Shown: positions 17,557 to 26,803 of the stretch, in pieces
Layout of the letters: the number at the start of each line of letters is the position of its first letter
How positions within the stretch are numbered: the stretch's first letter is position 1
Assembly (NCBI GenBank): GCA_934373455.1
Contig: CAKRON010000022.1
Span: 1-29,477 of the forward strand
DNA: 29,477 bases
Direction: 5' to 3'
Origin: an uncultured Marvinbryantia sp.
GTDB lineage: Bacteria > Bacillota > Clostridia > Lachnospirales > Lachnospiraceae
Translations under genes and position numbers: made by a program
The notes under the pieces: generated by a model
Databases searched by the model: none
Seen by the model: the letters and a program-made list of their open reading frames with translations, nothing else
What the model was told of the DNA's origin: nothing

Positions 17557-18707
17557 GCCTGTTCCTCCTTCACTTCGTTGATTACATTCAGAAGCAATTC
17601 CTTTTCAGATTTTTCCAGATCCTTTAAAAATGCACAGCACAAATGAAACGGATCAAGATCCATTTCCATTTGTGCCTCTGCTTTTTCATAATCTGTTTTT
17701 CGTATGTTTTCCCTTCGAATCTCCAGAAGATTCGGAAATGCCACATACAGTCTCTCCTGCATATCCAGGACATCCAGATCTACTTTATCTGTTAACACAA
17801 CTGATACATAATCTTCGCAGGATTCCTGTAAAATTTCAACTAATGTACCTTTTATAACCCTTACATTATGCAACGGATGTAAATGAAGTTCTTTGATTTC
17901 ACAGGTTCCTTTTTCTTTTATTTCCACGCACAATACAGATTTTCGCTGATCTGCTTCGCTGACAGATACTGCCAGCGGAGTTCCGCAATACCGGATTCTG
18001 TCACTGCCCACCTTCATTGGTTTATGAATATGTCCCAGTGCACTATAATCAAAGACTTCTAACACTTCCGAGCTGACCTGATCTATATTTCCGACTGTCC
18101 GAATCTCCGAATCCATTCGCTCTACTTTCTCTGCGTCTGTTCCTGCCGGAAGATAGAACTGATGACTTACCATTACATTTCGTTCCTCGCTGCAAATCCT
18201 CTCCCTCTCAATCAACGATTTTAAGGTTTCCGCATAGGACAGAAGATTTCCATTTTCATCAGTACCCACAATTTGTTTCACCGTGGACGGTTTCACAAAA
18301 GGTAACAGATAAAAGTTCACCTTTCCCCATTCATCTTCTAACGTTACCTTTTGTATCCATTCTTCTGGTGTCTGAGGCGGAATCCCTACCATATAAATCT
18401 TCTGTTCTTTCAGTATATCACGATAAATATTTACTCTTGGTGCACTGTCATGATTGCCGCTGATCATCATAATCACCATATCTGGCAGTTCCTTTTTCAA
18501 AGTCAGAACAAACTGATCAAATACGCCCACCGCCTCAGCTGATGGGATCGCCTTATCATAAATATCTCCAGCAATTACAAGCGCATCTGGTTTTTCTTCT
18601 TTTGCCAATTCCACAATTTCCCTGAATATATAGGACTGATCTTGCAGAAGATCACGATTATATAATCTCAAACCAATATGTAAATCTGATAAATGAAAAA
18701 ATTTCAT
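17553..18707 (-). CDS. sbcD: Exonuclease SbcCD subunit D
   Basis: The nuclease subunit of SbcCD (Mre11-like), 384 residues. Metal ligands are visible in DLHIG (Asp8, His10), GDIYD (Asp48), SGNHDS (Asn85, His86) and GHIHKP. It starts MKFFHLSDLHIGLRL and ends in a region rich in Glu and Lys. It is the first gene of the sbcDC pair. A possible promoter, TTGAAG-18-TATACT on the minus strand (18738-18767), lies at the end of the preceding ABC gene, so sbcDC may be expressed apart from the exporter. Confidence 0.96.
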   Translation of the reverse strand: MKFFHLSDLHIGLRLYNRDLLQDQSYIFREIVELAKEEKPDALVIAGDIYDKAIPSAEAVGVFDQFVLTLKKELPDMVIMMISGNHDSAPRVNIYRDILKEQKIYMVGIPPQTPEEWIQKVTLEDEWGKVNFYLLPFVKPSTVKQIVGTDENGNLLSYAETLKSLIERERICSEERNVMVSHQFYLPAGTDAEKVERMDSEIRTVGNIDQVSSEVLEVFDYSALGHIHKPMKVGSDRIRYCGTPLAVSVSEADQRKSVLCVEIKEKGTCEIKELHLHPLHNVRVIKGTLVEILQESCEDYVSVVLTDKVDLDVLDMQERLYVAFPNLLEIRRENIRKTDYEKAEAQMEMDLDPFHLCCAFLKDLEKSEKELLLNVINEVKEEQA

Positions 18708-18737
18708 ATTCTTTTCCGCCTTTTATTTGATGTAACC

Positions 18738-18767
18738 AGTATATCAAAGATTAGACTGCTTCTTCAA
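18738..18767 (-). promoter_or_regulatory. Possible promoter of sbcDC
   Basis: TTGAAG (18762-18767) and TATACT (18738-18743) on the minus strand, 18 bases apart. The -35 lies within the last codons of the upstream ABC gene. Confidence 0.45.
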
Positions 18768-20604
18768 ACTGAGAATTATACAAATTTGCATAAAATCCAT
18801 CTTTTTTGAGCAATTCTTCGTGATTCCCCTGCTCTACGATATCTCCATCCTTCATAACCAGAATCAGATCTGCATCTCGAATCGTAGATAATCTGTGGGC
18901 AATCACAAAACTTGTTCTGCCTCTCATTAAATTATCCATTGCTTTCTGAATCTCGATTTCTGTTCTGGTATCTACAGATGAAGTTGCTTCATCAAGAATC
19001 AGTATTTTATTATCGGCAAGAATTGCCCTTGCTATCGTCAGAAGCTGCTTCTGACCCTGAGACACATTACTTGCATCTTCATTTAATTCCATCTGATATC
19101 CGCCTGGAAGTGTCTGTATAAAATGGTGTGCTCTTGCTGCTTTGGCAGCTGCAATTACTTCTTCATCTGTAGCATCCAGCCTTCCATATCGGATATTTTC
19201 CATAATCGTTCCTTTAAACAGCCAGGTATCCTGAAGAACCATTCCGAAAGCATCTCGCAGTTCTCTTCGATTAAAGCTGCGAATATCATTTTCTCCAAGA
19301 CAAATCCGTCCGCTGTTTACATCGTAAAAGCGCATCAGCAATTTCACCATTGTAGTTTTTCCGGCTCCGGTAGGTCCTACAATTGCAATCTTCTGTCCCG
19401 GCTCTACATGACAACTAAAGTCATGAATAATGATCTGATTTGAAACATATCCAAATTGTACATGATCGAATGTCACTTCTCCTGTGACAGAAGACAGACT
19501 TGCCGGATGTTCACAGGTCTGATCTTCCTCTTCTTCTTCCAAAAACTCAAATACTCTTTCCGCCGCTGCTGACATGGCCTGTACCTGATTGATCACCTGC
19601 GCAATCTGCTGTATCGGCTGTGTAAAGTTCTTTACATACTGAATAAATGCCTGAATATCTCCAATTGTAATGATATTGCGAATCGCCAGCAGTCCTCCGG
19701 TAAGTGCAACCGATGCATAGCCCAGATTTCCTACAAACATCATAATTGGATGCATCATACCGGAAAGAAACTGCGACTTCCATGCGGAATCATATAACTT
19801 TCGGTTTATTTTTTCAAATTCCTCTATCGTTTCTTCCTCTTTATTGAATGCTTTGATGACCAGATGTCCTCCGTACACTTCTTCCACCTGCCCATTAATA
19901 TTACCCAGATATTCCTGCTGTGCGATGAAGAACTTCTGAGATCTTCTGATTACAAACTGGATCAGTCCCATGGAAATTGGCAGAATGACCAACGCAATAA
20001 TTGTCATCAATGGAGAAATACTCAGCATCATGATAAGTACACCGACCAATGTTGCCACCGCTGTGATAATTGTGGTGATACTCTGATTCAGCCCCTGTCC
20101 AAGCGTATCTACATCATTGGTAATACGGGATAATACTTCTCCATATGTTCTGCTTTCAAAATACTTCACAGGCATACGATTGATCTTTTCGGAGATTTCT
20201 TTCCTCATACGATAGCATACTTTCTGAGTCACTGCTGTCATGATCCATCCCTGTATAAAACTAAATATCGCACTTCCCAGATATAAAGCCAGTACAAAAA
20301 GCAGAATTTTACCTATCTTCGTAAAATCTATACCACCAAGCCCCTGAATCTTATTCATAAGTCCCTGTGTTAAAACCGTCGTTGCCTTTCCAAGAACTTT
20401 TGGGCCGGCCACATTAAAAACTGTCGAACATGCTGCAAAAATCATAACCAGCACAATAGACACTTTATAGTTTCCGATATATCTCATTAATTTTCCCAGA
20501 GATTTTTTCAGATCCTTCGGTTTTTCCCCTGAATGCATGCCTCTTCCTCCCATCATTCCATGGGATCTGCGAGGTCTGTTTTTTAATTCCTGACTACTAT
20601 TCAT
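18751..20604 (-). CDS. ABC exporter subunit with catalytic ATP site
   Basis: A 617-residue half-transporter: six membrane segments in the first 330 residues, then an ATPase domain. Walker A GPTGAGKTT is at 410-418, Walker B ends LDEATSS with the catalytic Glu539, and the H-loop is AHRLS (His570). The ABC signature reads VSQGQ (515-518) instead of LSGGQ. This matches the BmrC/TM288-type partner of a heterodimer: its Walker motifs are intact, while its signature faces the degenerate site of the partner. It overlaps the upstream subunit gene by eight bases and has a GAGGTGA SD. Transport of drugs or peptides is inferred from the family. Confidence 0.92.
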   Translation of the reverse strand: MNSSQELKNRPRRSHGMMGGRGMHSGEKPKDLKKSLGKLMRYIGNYKVSIVLVMIFAACSTVFNVAGPKVLGKATTVLTQGLMNKIQGLGGIDFTKIGKILLFVLALYLGSAIFSFIQGWIMTAVTQKVCYRMRKEISEKINRMPVKYFESRTYGEVLSRITNDVDTLGQGLNQSITTIITAVATLVGVLIMMLSISPLMTIIALVILPISMGLIQFVIRRSQKFFIAQQEYLGNINGQVEEVYGGHLVIKAFNKEEETIEEFEKINRKLYDSAWKSQFLSGMMHPIMMFVGNLGYASVALTGGLLAIRNIITIGDIQAFIQYVKNFTQPIQQIAQVINQVQAMSAAAERVFEFLEEEEEDQTCEHPASLSSVTGEVTFDHVQFGYVSNQIIIHDFSCHVEPGQKIAIVGPTGAGKTTMVKLLMRFYDVNSGRICLGENDIRSFNRRELRDAFGMVLQDTWLFKGTIMENIRYGRLDATDEEVIAAAKAARAHHFIQTLPGGYQMELNEDASNVSQGQKQLLTIARAILADNKILILDEATSSVDTRTEIEIQKAMDNLMRGRTSFVIAHRLSTIRDADLILVMKDGDIVEQGNHEELLKKDGFYANLYNSQFEEAV

Positions 20605-22780
20605 GTGATTTCACCTCACCTTCTTTTAAGCCAAGTTCACTGGCTGAAAGCTGTGATTTTGCAATCTGCTGATATACTTCACAATTCTTCATTAATTCCT
20701 CATGGGTTCCTTTTCCAACAATCCGTCCATCATCCAGTACCAGAATCTGCTGTGCATGCAAAATCGTACTGATACGCTGGGCTACAATAATTGTAGTGCA
20801 ATTCTGGATCTGTCCTGCCAGTGCTTTTCGAAGAGCTGCATCCGTCTTTAAATCAAGAGCAGAAAAACTGTCATCAAAAATAAAAATCTTCGGTTCCTTG
20901 GCAATTGCTCTTGCGATCGCAAGTCTCTGCTTCTGACCACCGGAAACATTGCTTCCTCCCTGAGCAATCGGACTGTCATAGGTATCCTCTTTTTCTTCAA
21001 TGAAATCCGATGCCTGCGCAATCTTTGCTGCACGATGAATTTCTTCCTCTGTAGCATCTGCCTTTCCGAATCTAAGATTGGACGCAATCGTTCCTGAAAA
21101 CAGTACACCTTTTTGAGGAACAAATCCAATTTCTTCTCGCAAATCATGCATGGCAATCTTTCTGATATCTTTTCCGTCCAAGGTAATTTCTCCGCCTGTC
21201 ACATCATATAACCGCGGAATCAGATTTACCAATGTGGATTTTCCACAGCCGGTGCTTCCGATAATTGCTGTTATCTGTCCCGGTTCTGCTGTAAAATCAA
21301 TATCATGCAGTACATCTTCTTCTGCACCCGGATATTTAAAATTCACATGGTGAAAACTCAGCTGTCCGTGATGCTTTGTAATCTTTTCTGGTTCTTTTTC
21401 ATCCTGAATCGAAGACTGTGTGCGAATCACTTCATCAATTCGCTCTGCTGCCACTGCTGCCCTTGGAAGCATAATAGACATCATTGTCAACATCAAAAAG
21501 GACATCACAATCATCATCGCATAGGTAATAAAGGCAGTCATCGCGCCAACCTGCATTGTTCCCGCATCTATTTTCTTTGCTCCAAACCAGACAATTCCTA
21601 CCGTCAGTACATTCATAATCATCATCATTCCAGGCATCATAAATGTCATAACACGGTTGGTAAATAACGTGGTCTTTGTCAGCTGTCTGTTTGCTTCATC
21701 AAAACGTTCTTCTTCTTTCTTCTCCCTTACAAATGCACGAATAACTGGAAGTCCTGTCAGAATTTCTCTGGATACCAGGTTCAGATTATCCACCAGTTTC
21801 TGCATCAGCTTAAACTTCGGCATTGCCACTCTCATCAACACCATAACATATCCAAGGATGACAAGAAGTGCCAGAATCACAATCCATTCCATACCGGCAC
21901 CCGTCTGCATAACCTTCAGTACACCACCAATTCCCAGAATCGGTGCATAGGCTATCATACGCAAAAGCATGACGGATACCATCTGGATCTGCTGGATATC
22001 ATTGGTACTTCTGGTAATCAGTGAGGCTGTGGAAAACTGATCCATTTCTGCATTGGAAAAGCTGACAACCTGGCGAAATACTTTTTCTCTCAGATTCATG
22101 CCGATTCCCGCACCTGTACGGGATGCAAAAAATCCTACCAGCACTGTCGCAACTCCCATCAAAAGAGCCATACCTATCATTTTTAATCCCGCTTTCAGCA
22201 GATAATTCTGTTGAATACGATGCATATTCATCCCGGCATTCTTATCACATGCAACTGCATAAGCAATGCCCTGTGATTTTACCAACGAGCTTCCCATCGT
22301 ATCCACTGTATTTTCTACTTTCTGACGGAGTGCCAAAAGTGTTTCCTCATCCATACCGCCATTTATCATCATCTGCATTTTCTTCAGCTGATCCGCATCC
22401 ATTTCTTCCACAGATCCATTTTGCTTCATCTGATTTACCTGATAATTCATCAAAAGCGGCAAAATCAGTTCTTCATCTAACTGATTTAATTCGTTCTCAC
22501 TAAGATCACTGCGACAGTATCCATCATTATTTTGCTCATAAATACTCTCCCAGCTTTCTTTTTCTTCTTCAGTCATAAACATCTTCGCTGATTGAAAATC
22601 TTCCTCTGTGATTTTTTCCGGAATAACATGTTCAATCCCACTGTTCTGAATTCCCACATCAATAATATCTGAAGTATAAGCCGGAAGTGACAGATCACAC
22701 CATGCCTGTAAAAACAAAAGTGCAATGATAATCACTATGGATTTCCAATAGGGAATCATGTTCTTAAATATCTTACTCAT
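20597..22780 (-). CDS. ABC exporter subunit with degenerate ATP site and extracellular insert
   Basis: A 727-residue partner of the downstream half-transporter. After the first membrane segment comes an insert of about 140 mostly polar residues (about 45-185), comparable to the extracellular domain of BmrD/YheH. The ATPase domain has Walker A GSTGCGKST (508-516) and an intact VSGGQ signature. The Walker B Glu is replaced by Asp (FDDSFSALD, Asp637) and the H-loop His by Gln (AQRIS, Gln668). These changes mark the non-catalytic site of heterodimeric exporters. Two ATG starts are possible; the one at 22780 has the better SD spacing (AGGA seven bases upstream). Confidence 0.92.
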   Translation of the reverse strand: MSKIFKNMIPYWKSIVIIIALLFLQAWCDLSLPAYTSDIIDVGIQNSGIEHVIPEKITEEDFQSAKMFMTEEEKESWESIYEQNNDGYCRSDLSENELNQLDEELILPLLMNYQVNQMKQNGSVEEMDADQLKKMQMMINGGMDEETLLALRQKVENTVDTMGSSLVKSQGIAYAVACDKNAGMNMHRIQQNYLLKAGLKMIGMALLMGVATVLVGFFASRTGAGIGMNLREKVFRQVVSFSNAEMDQFSTASLITRSTNDIQQIQMVSVMLLRMIAYAPILGIGGVLKVMQTGAGMEWIVILALLVILGYVMVLMRVAMPKFKLMQKLVDNLNLVSREILTGLPVIRAFVREKKEEERFDEANRQLTKTTLFTNRVMTFMMPGMMMIMNVLTVGIVWFGAKKIDAGTMQVGAMTAFITYAMMIVMSFLMLTMMSIMLPRAAVAAERIDEVIRTQSSIQDEKEPEKITKHHGQLSFHHVNFKYPGAEEDVLHDIDFTAEPGQITAIIGSTGCGKSTLVNLIPRLYDVTGGEITLDGKDIRKIAMHDLREEIGFVPQKGVLFSGTIASNLRFGKADATEEEIHRAAKIAQASDFIEEKEDTYDSPIAQGGSNVSGGQKQRLAIARAIAKEPKIFIFDDSFSALDLKTDAALRKALAGQIQNCTTIIVAQRISTILHAQQILVLDDGRIVGKGTHEELMKNCEVYQQIAKSQLSASELGLKEGEVKSHE

Positions 22781-22809
22781 CCGCATTTCCTTTCTGTCTT
22801 TCTTTTTTC

Positions 22810-22834
22810 AAATAGCTAACACTGTTATCTATTT
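22810..22834. promoter_or_regulatory. Palindromic operator over the ABC exporter start site
   Basis: An inverted repeat of two 11-base arms (AAATAGCTAAC and GTTATCTATTT, one mismatch) around ACT. It begins at the edge of the -10 box (22832-22837) and covers the expected transcription start, a position where repressors act. The TAGNTAAC half-site is of MarR/TetR type. The regulator itself is not in the window. Confidence 0.6.
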
Positions 22835-22860
22835 ATACGCGTAAAATAATAACACCGCAA
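22832..22860 (-). promoter_or_regulatory. Promoter of the ABC exporter operon
   Basis: On the minus strand TTGCGG (22855-22860) and TATAAA (22832-22837) with a 17-base spacer. The -35 is part of the terminator stem of the upstream operon. Confidence 0.65.
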
Positions 22861-22898
22861 ATATGCTCTGTCAAACAAATTTGCGGTGTTTATTATTT
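22845..22898. terminator. Strong terminator after the DUF457 gene
   Basis: The arms ACACCGCAAAT and ATTTGCGGTGT pair perfectly, and the flanking AATAAT/ATTATT extends the stem with one bulge. The minus strand continues TTATTATTTTA and the plus strand TTATTATTTTTTT. It ends the minus-strand operon that stops at 22923, and it works in both directions in principle. Confidence 0.85.
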
Positions 22899-22922
22899 TT
22901 TTATATCTGTAATCCTGAAGTT

Positions 22923-23534
22923 TTATGTCAGACAGATGTTCTTTACAAACATCCAGATAACCCGGACTGCTGCCAGAAAACTAACGCCAAATAACACATC
23001 ATTTACCAGACCGGAAGATGTTAATATCCGTATTCCAAAGTATTTTTTTGCCGGAAAGAAGATTCTTTCCCCTTTTTTATTAAAGAAATCTAAAAATAAG
23101 TGTGTTGCAAATCCCACAGCAAAATACCCGGCTGCCACAGGAAGAAAAAGCCACAGACATCCGGTCAGAAGTACCATCGCAAGCAATGAATGCATAAAGG
23201 TACGATGTCTGCTTTTCATCCCAAATGCACAGATCGTCAAAAACGCCTGCACTGAAATCCAGATTCTGACAAGGTTCGTATGCTGTATCATGCGACTGTA
23301 AATTCCAATATTCCAAATATAATCCATGACACCTGCTGCTGCCACTGCTGATACAATCAGCGCAATCATTTTATTTGCATCTCTGTGGGATCCGGATGTC
23401 CCCACGTCAATATCACTGATCACAGAACCAATCAATGCTCCTGCAGTTCCTGCCACCAATTCTGGCAGATTATCCGGCTGCATAATGAGAAGACCTGTTG
23501 TCACACCTACTGCTGCATGGGTTTTTCCTAACAT
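22923..23534 (-). CDS. DUF457/YdjM-type membrane metal-dependent hydrolase
   Basis: A 203-residue integral membrane protein of the LexA-regulated YdjM/DUF457 family. It shows the conserved pieces MLGKTHAAVGV, ISDIDVGTSGSH, SRHRTFMHSLLAM and FATHLFLDFFNKKG, whose His and Asp residues form the proposed metal site. Four or more hydrophobic segments are visible. Its activity is not known; the hydrolase label is only a family prediction. The weak SD is GATGGA, six bases from the ATG; a better AAGGA lies 15 bases upstream. It is the last gene of its group, followed by a strong terminator. Confidence 0.82.
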   Translation of the reverse strand: MLGKTHAAVGVTTGLLIMQPDNLPELVAGTAGALIGSVISDIDVGTSGSHRDANKMIALIVSAVAAAGVMDYIWNIGIYSRMIQHTNLVRIWISVQAFLTICAFGMKSRHRTFMHSLLAMVLLTGCLWLFLPVAAGYFAVGFATHLFLDFFNKKGERIFFPAKKYFGIRILTSSGLVNDVLFGVSFLAAVRVIWMFVKNICLT

Positions 23535-23591
23535 AAATCCATCTTTGTCCTTTTGTATTTTTCCAGTAATTCAGCCATTTTTTGATCCTCT

Positions 23592-24402
23592 CTATTTATT
23601 ATGTAACACTTCGTTCATACTTCCGCTTCGAAATCCCTGAAGGTCCAAAGTAATATACTGAAATCCCAATTCTTTCAGACGTGTAACGATCAACATTCTG
23701 TTATCATTCTCAAATATTTTCTTTATATCTTCCGGCAGCACTTCAATTCTTGCCATTTTACCATGTACTCTGACTCGGAACTGATAAAATCCCATATCCA
23801 ACAGTAACTGTTCCGCCTTATCTACCATTCGCAGCTTTTCTTCTGTAATTTGTTCACCATAGGCATCTGGATGCCAGGCAGGCAAAGGATGGTTTGTCCC
23901 AGGTTGGTAAATCCAGTTCTTTTGATAATTGTCGGATTTCACTTTTATAGAGTCCGCATTTCTGAAGCGGGCTGGCTACTCCCATCTCCAATATAGCCTT
24001 ATGCCCCGGGCGGTAATCACCAGTATCATCCATATTAGATCCTTCTGCTACCATATTCATGTGATTCTTTTTTGCCTCTTCCAGAAGCTTTCCAAAAATT
24101 CCTTTTTTACAGATATAGCACCGATCCGGCGGATTCTGACTGAAGCCTTCGATCTCCAATTCGTTGATTGGGCAAAACACCTGTCTGATTCCCTGCTTCC
24201 TGCAGAAATTTTCTGTTTCTTTTCTTTCTCTTTCTGTAAATGAACGCGGACAAGCTGTCACTGCCAGTACCTGATCTCCCAGTGCTTCTTTCGCAGCTTT
24301 CAAAAGAAAGGTGGAATCCACGCCTCCGGAAAATGCTATAGCCACACTGCCATAGGATTTCAGTTCCTGTTTTAACAACTCGTACTTTTCCTGTAATTCC
24401 AT
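23592..24402 (-). pseudogene. larE: larE, sulfur transferase for the nickel-pincer cofactor, frameshifted
   Basis: LarE gives up sulfur from its own cysteine to build the nickel-pincer nucleotide of lactate racemase. The first frame (24402-23854) has the PP-loop AFSGGVDST (25-31), NPPDRCYICKK and DKPSFACLASR, then stops after three foreign residues. The family continues with (x)PYGE; this appears in the other frame as AYGEQITEEKLRMVDKAEQL through to 23592. The break lies at about 23857-23866 and is best explained by two missing bases or one extra. Both parts are well conserved, so the lesion is recent or an assembly error. No larA, larB or larC is seen nearby. An AGGAGGC-like SD lies before the ATG. 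Confidence 0.88.
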
Positions 24403-24426
24403 TCTTAAGCCTCCATTTTAACTGTA

Positions 24427-25107
24427 TTACTGATCTTCCAAAAGTCTCAGTCCTGCTGTTTCAGTAACCGGAAGCGAAAATACAATAGCTCCCGCTTTTG
24501 TTCCAATTCCGGTCTTTTCCATAATTGCATTCATAATAGCATTTTTTTCTTCTTTTTTCGAGACGATGAAGATAACTTCTTTTTCAGAAACAAGTGATAC
24601 ACCCAGAAACTGCTCTGCACGTTTCATGCCTACTCCTTTTCCATGAAGGACAGTGCCGCCTGTTGCACCTCCGGTTCTAGCTGCTTCCATGACTTTTGTG
24701 GTATATCCGTAATTGGCAATCGCAATAATCAGTTCGTGCTTCGCATCTTTCAATTCTGTTTCCTCCTCTTTTTCGAATTCCTGTCCGTCCAGGAAAAATG
24801 CCAGTGTCCGTTTTCCACCAATACTGGAAAGAGGGACAGTGAATGCAATTCCAGTTCCAGGTATATCAATCTGCAGCTCTTTCTGTAATCCTTTTTGCAG
24901 TTTTTTCCATGTGTTCTCGGTAATCACTGAGAAAAAAATTCCTTTTTCTTCATCTTCCAGACCCAGATAATCCAATACTTCGCTGGCTGCAGTTCCTCGC
25001 CCAAGAGAGATTGTTCCAGCTTCTATCTGATACTTTTCATATAATTTTACAAATTCTGATATCTTTTTCCTGCTGCTGACAGTAATCAGCATTGATACTC
25101 TGCTCAT
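24427..25107 (-). CDS. PII-like regulator with two domains
   Basis: A 226-residue protein of two PII/GlnB-like halves (about 1-105 and 118-226). The second half has the family motif VMEAARTGGATGGTVLHGKG and a C-terminal GIGTKAGAIVFSLPV. Classical PII proteins are single-domain trimers that bind ATP and 2-oxoglutarate; in this protein the two halves are fused. It starts 17 bases after the DUF1538 membrane protein gene, with an AGGAAAG SD. As PII proteins often control transporters encoded next to them, it probably regulates that protein. The signal it senses cannot be read from the sequence. Confidence 0.85.
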   Translation of the reverse strand: MSRVSMLITVSSRKKISEFVKLYEKYQIEAGTISLGRGTAASEVLDYLGLEDEEKGIFFSVITENTWKKLQKGLQKELQIDIPGTGIAFTVPLSSIGGKRTLAFFLDGQEFEKEEETELKDAKHELIIAIANYGYTTKVMEAARTGGATGGTVLHGKGVGMKRAEQFLGVSLVSEKEVIFIVSKKEEKNAIMNAIMEKTGIGTKAGAIVFSLPVTETAGLRLLEDQ

Positions 25108-25124
25108 ATCTTTGCTTTCCTTTC

Positions 25125-26711
25125 TCAGAACTCGATGATTTCCTCATCTGCATAATCTGCAAACAGTTCTGTAATATCCATCTGATATTCTGAGCCAGCT
25201 TTTCTGCTGACAGACTGAGTTTCCTTCTTCACATACAATACACCCAAAATCTGAATGGTAATCAGTGGGGTCATAGCTACCATTGCAACCACACCAAAAG
25301 CGTCCCGCACCACATCTCCACCCATAGCGATACAGGCTCCCTGTGCCAATGGAAGTAAAAATGTCGCAGTCATCGGTCCGGATGCCACACCACCTGAGTC
25401 AAACGCAATCGCTGTAAAGATCTTCGGTACCAGAAATGTCAGTCCCAGGGCAATGGCATAGCCTGGTATCAAAAACCATAAAATAGAAATTCCTGTCAGC
25501 ACACGGATCATAGAAAGACCTACTGATACTGCAACACCAATGGATAAACTGATCTGCATCGCTTTCCCTGAGATTGCTCCATCTGTCAATTCCTCTACCT
25601 GTTTCATCAACACATATACTGCAGGTTCCGCTTTTACGATAAAATAACCGATCAGCATACCCAGTGGTACGAGAATCCAGGCATATGGAAGAGATGCCAG
25701 TACCGTTCCCAGTGCATTTCCGGCAGGTATGAAGCCCACATTTGCACCTGTCAAAAATAATACCAGACCAATATAGGTATATACCAGACCTATTAAAATT
25801 TTACTTAGCGTTTCCTTCTCAAGTTTCAGTGAAAAAATCTGAAAAATTCCGAAAAATACCGTAATTGGAAGGAGAGATACCGCAATCTCTTTCATATAAT
25901 CCGGAATCGCTCCAAGAAAAAGTCTGCCCACTTCCACAGAAGTCACAATATTGCCGATATTTTCCTGTGAAAAGCTTCCTTCGGTCTGATATACCAGACT
26001 TAATATCAAAACTGCCAGAATCGGTCCTATGGAACACAATGCTACCAGACCAAAACTGTCATCTTCTGCATGACGGTCATTTCGAATCGCAGAGATTCCC
26101 ACACCAAGTGCCATAATAAATGGCACGGTCATTGGTCCCGTCGTTACACCACCTGAATCAAAAGCTACTGCAAGAAAATCCTTCGGCGTCAGCATCGCAA
26201 GCACAAAAATAATAGCGTAAAATACAATCAATAATGGCGCCAGTGCAAAACCGATCAATATACGCATCAGCGCAACCGCCAGAAATATTCCCACACCCAC
26301 TGCAACCGATAATATCAGCACCATATTCGGTACAGAAGGTACCTGTCGTGCAAGTACCTGCAGATCAGGTTCTGAGATGGTAATGATCATTCCCAGCACA
26401 AACCCAATTCCTATGATAACCCACAATTTTTTTGTTTTTACCAAACTTCCGCCTACACGTTCTCCCATCGGAGTCATAGAGACTTCCGCTCCAAGAGAAA
26501 AAAAGGCCATGCCGATAATAACCAGCACAGCGCCTATTATAAATTCCACCATAATATCAGGTGAAAGAGGCGCTACAACAAAACTCAGTATCAATACAAT
26601 CACCATAACCGGCAAAACTGCATTGACTGATTCGTGCGCCTTCTCTTTTATCTTATCTTTTAAAGTTCTTCTATGTGTTCGTAATTCTCTTACAAATTCT
26701 TTTCCCGCCAA
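25125..26711 (-). CDS. DUF1538 membrane protein, internally duplicated transporter
   Basis: A 528-residue polytopic membrane protein. It consists of two DUF1538 repeats, each marked by AFDSGGV followed by TTGPMT (about residue 187) or ASGPMT (about residue 435), inside hydrophobic segments; about 12 or more segments are present. The repeat pattern suggests an inverted or tandem transporter fold, with the DSGG motif near the substrate path. The substrate is unknown. The start codon is TTG with a strong GGGGGA SD. It is coupled to the PII-like gene. Confidence 0.85.
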   Translation of the reverse strand: MAGKEFVRELRTHRRTLKDKIKEKAHESVNAVLPVMVIVLILSFVVAPLSPDIMVEFIIGAVLVIIGMAFFSLGAEVSMTPMGERVGGSLVKTKKLWVIIGIGFVLGMIITISEPDLQVLARQVPSVPNMVLILSVAVGVGIFLAVALMRILIGFALAPLLIVFYAIIFVLAMLTPKDFLAVAFDSGGVTTGPMTVPFIMALGVGISAIRNDRHAEDDSFGLVALCSIGPILAVLILSLVYQTEGSFSQENIGNIVTSVEVGRLFLGAIPDYMKEIAVSLLPITVFFGIFQIFSLKLEKETLSKILIGLVYTYIGLVLFLTGANVGFIPAGNALGTVLASLPYAWILVPLGMLIGYFIVKAEPAVYVLMKQVEELTDGAISGKAMQISLSIGVAVSVGLSMIRVLTGISILWFLIPGYAIALGLTFLVPKIFTAIAFDSGGVASGPMTATFLLPLAQGACIAMGGDVVRDAFGVVAMVAMTPLITIQILGVLYVKKETQSVSRKAGSEYQMDITELFADYADEEIIEF

Positions 26712-26803
26712 CGAAATCCCCCTTGTCTCACAAACTGCTGCCTGTTGGTTTCATGAATATTTGTAATATCTTATCACAGATTCCTTTCTTCTTCCAGAAA
26801 TTT

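Noticed and set aside
23854..23942. Programmed ribosomal frameshift in larE
   Set aside because: No slippery run or downstream stem was seen, and LarE is not known to need frameshifting; a mutation or sequence error is simpler.
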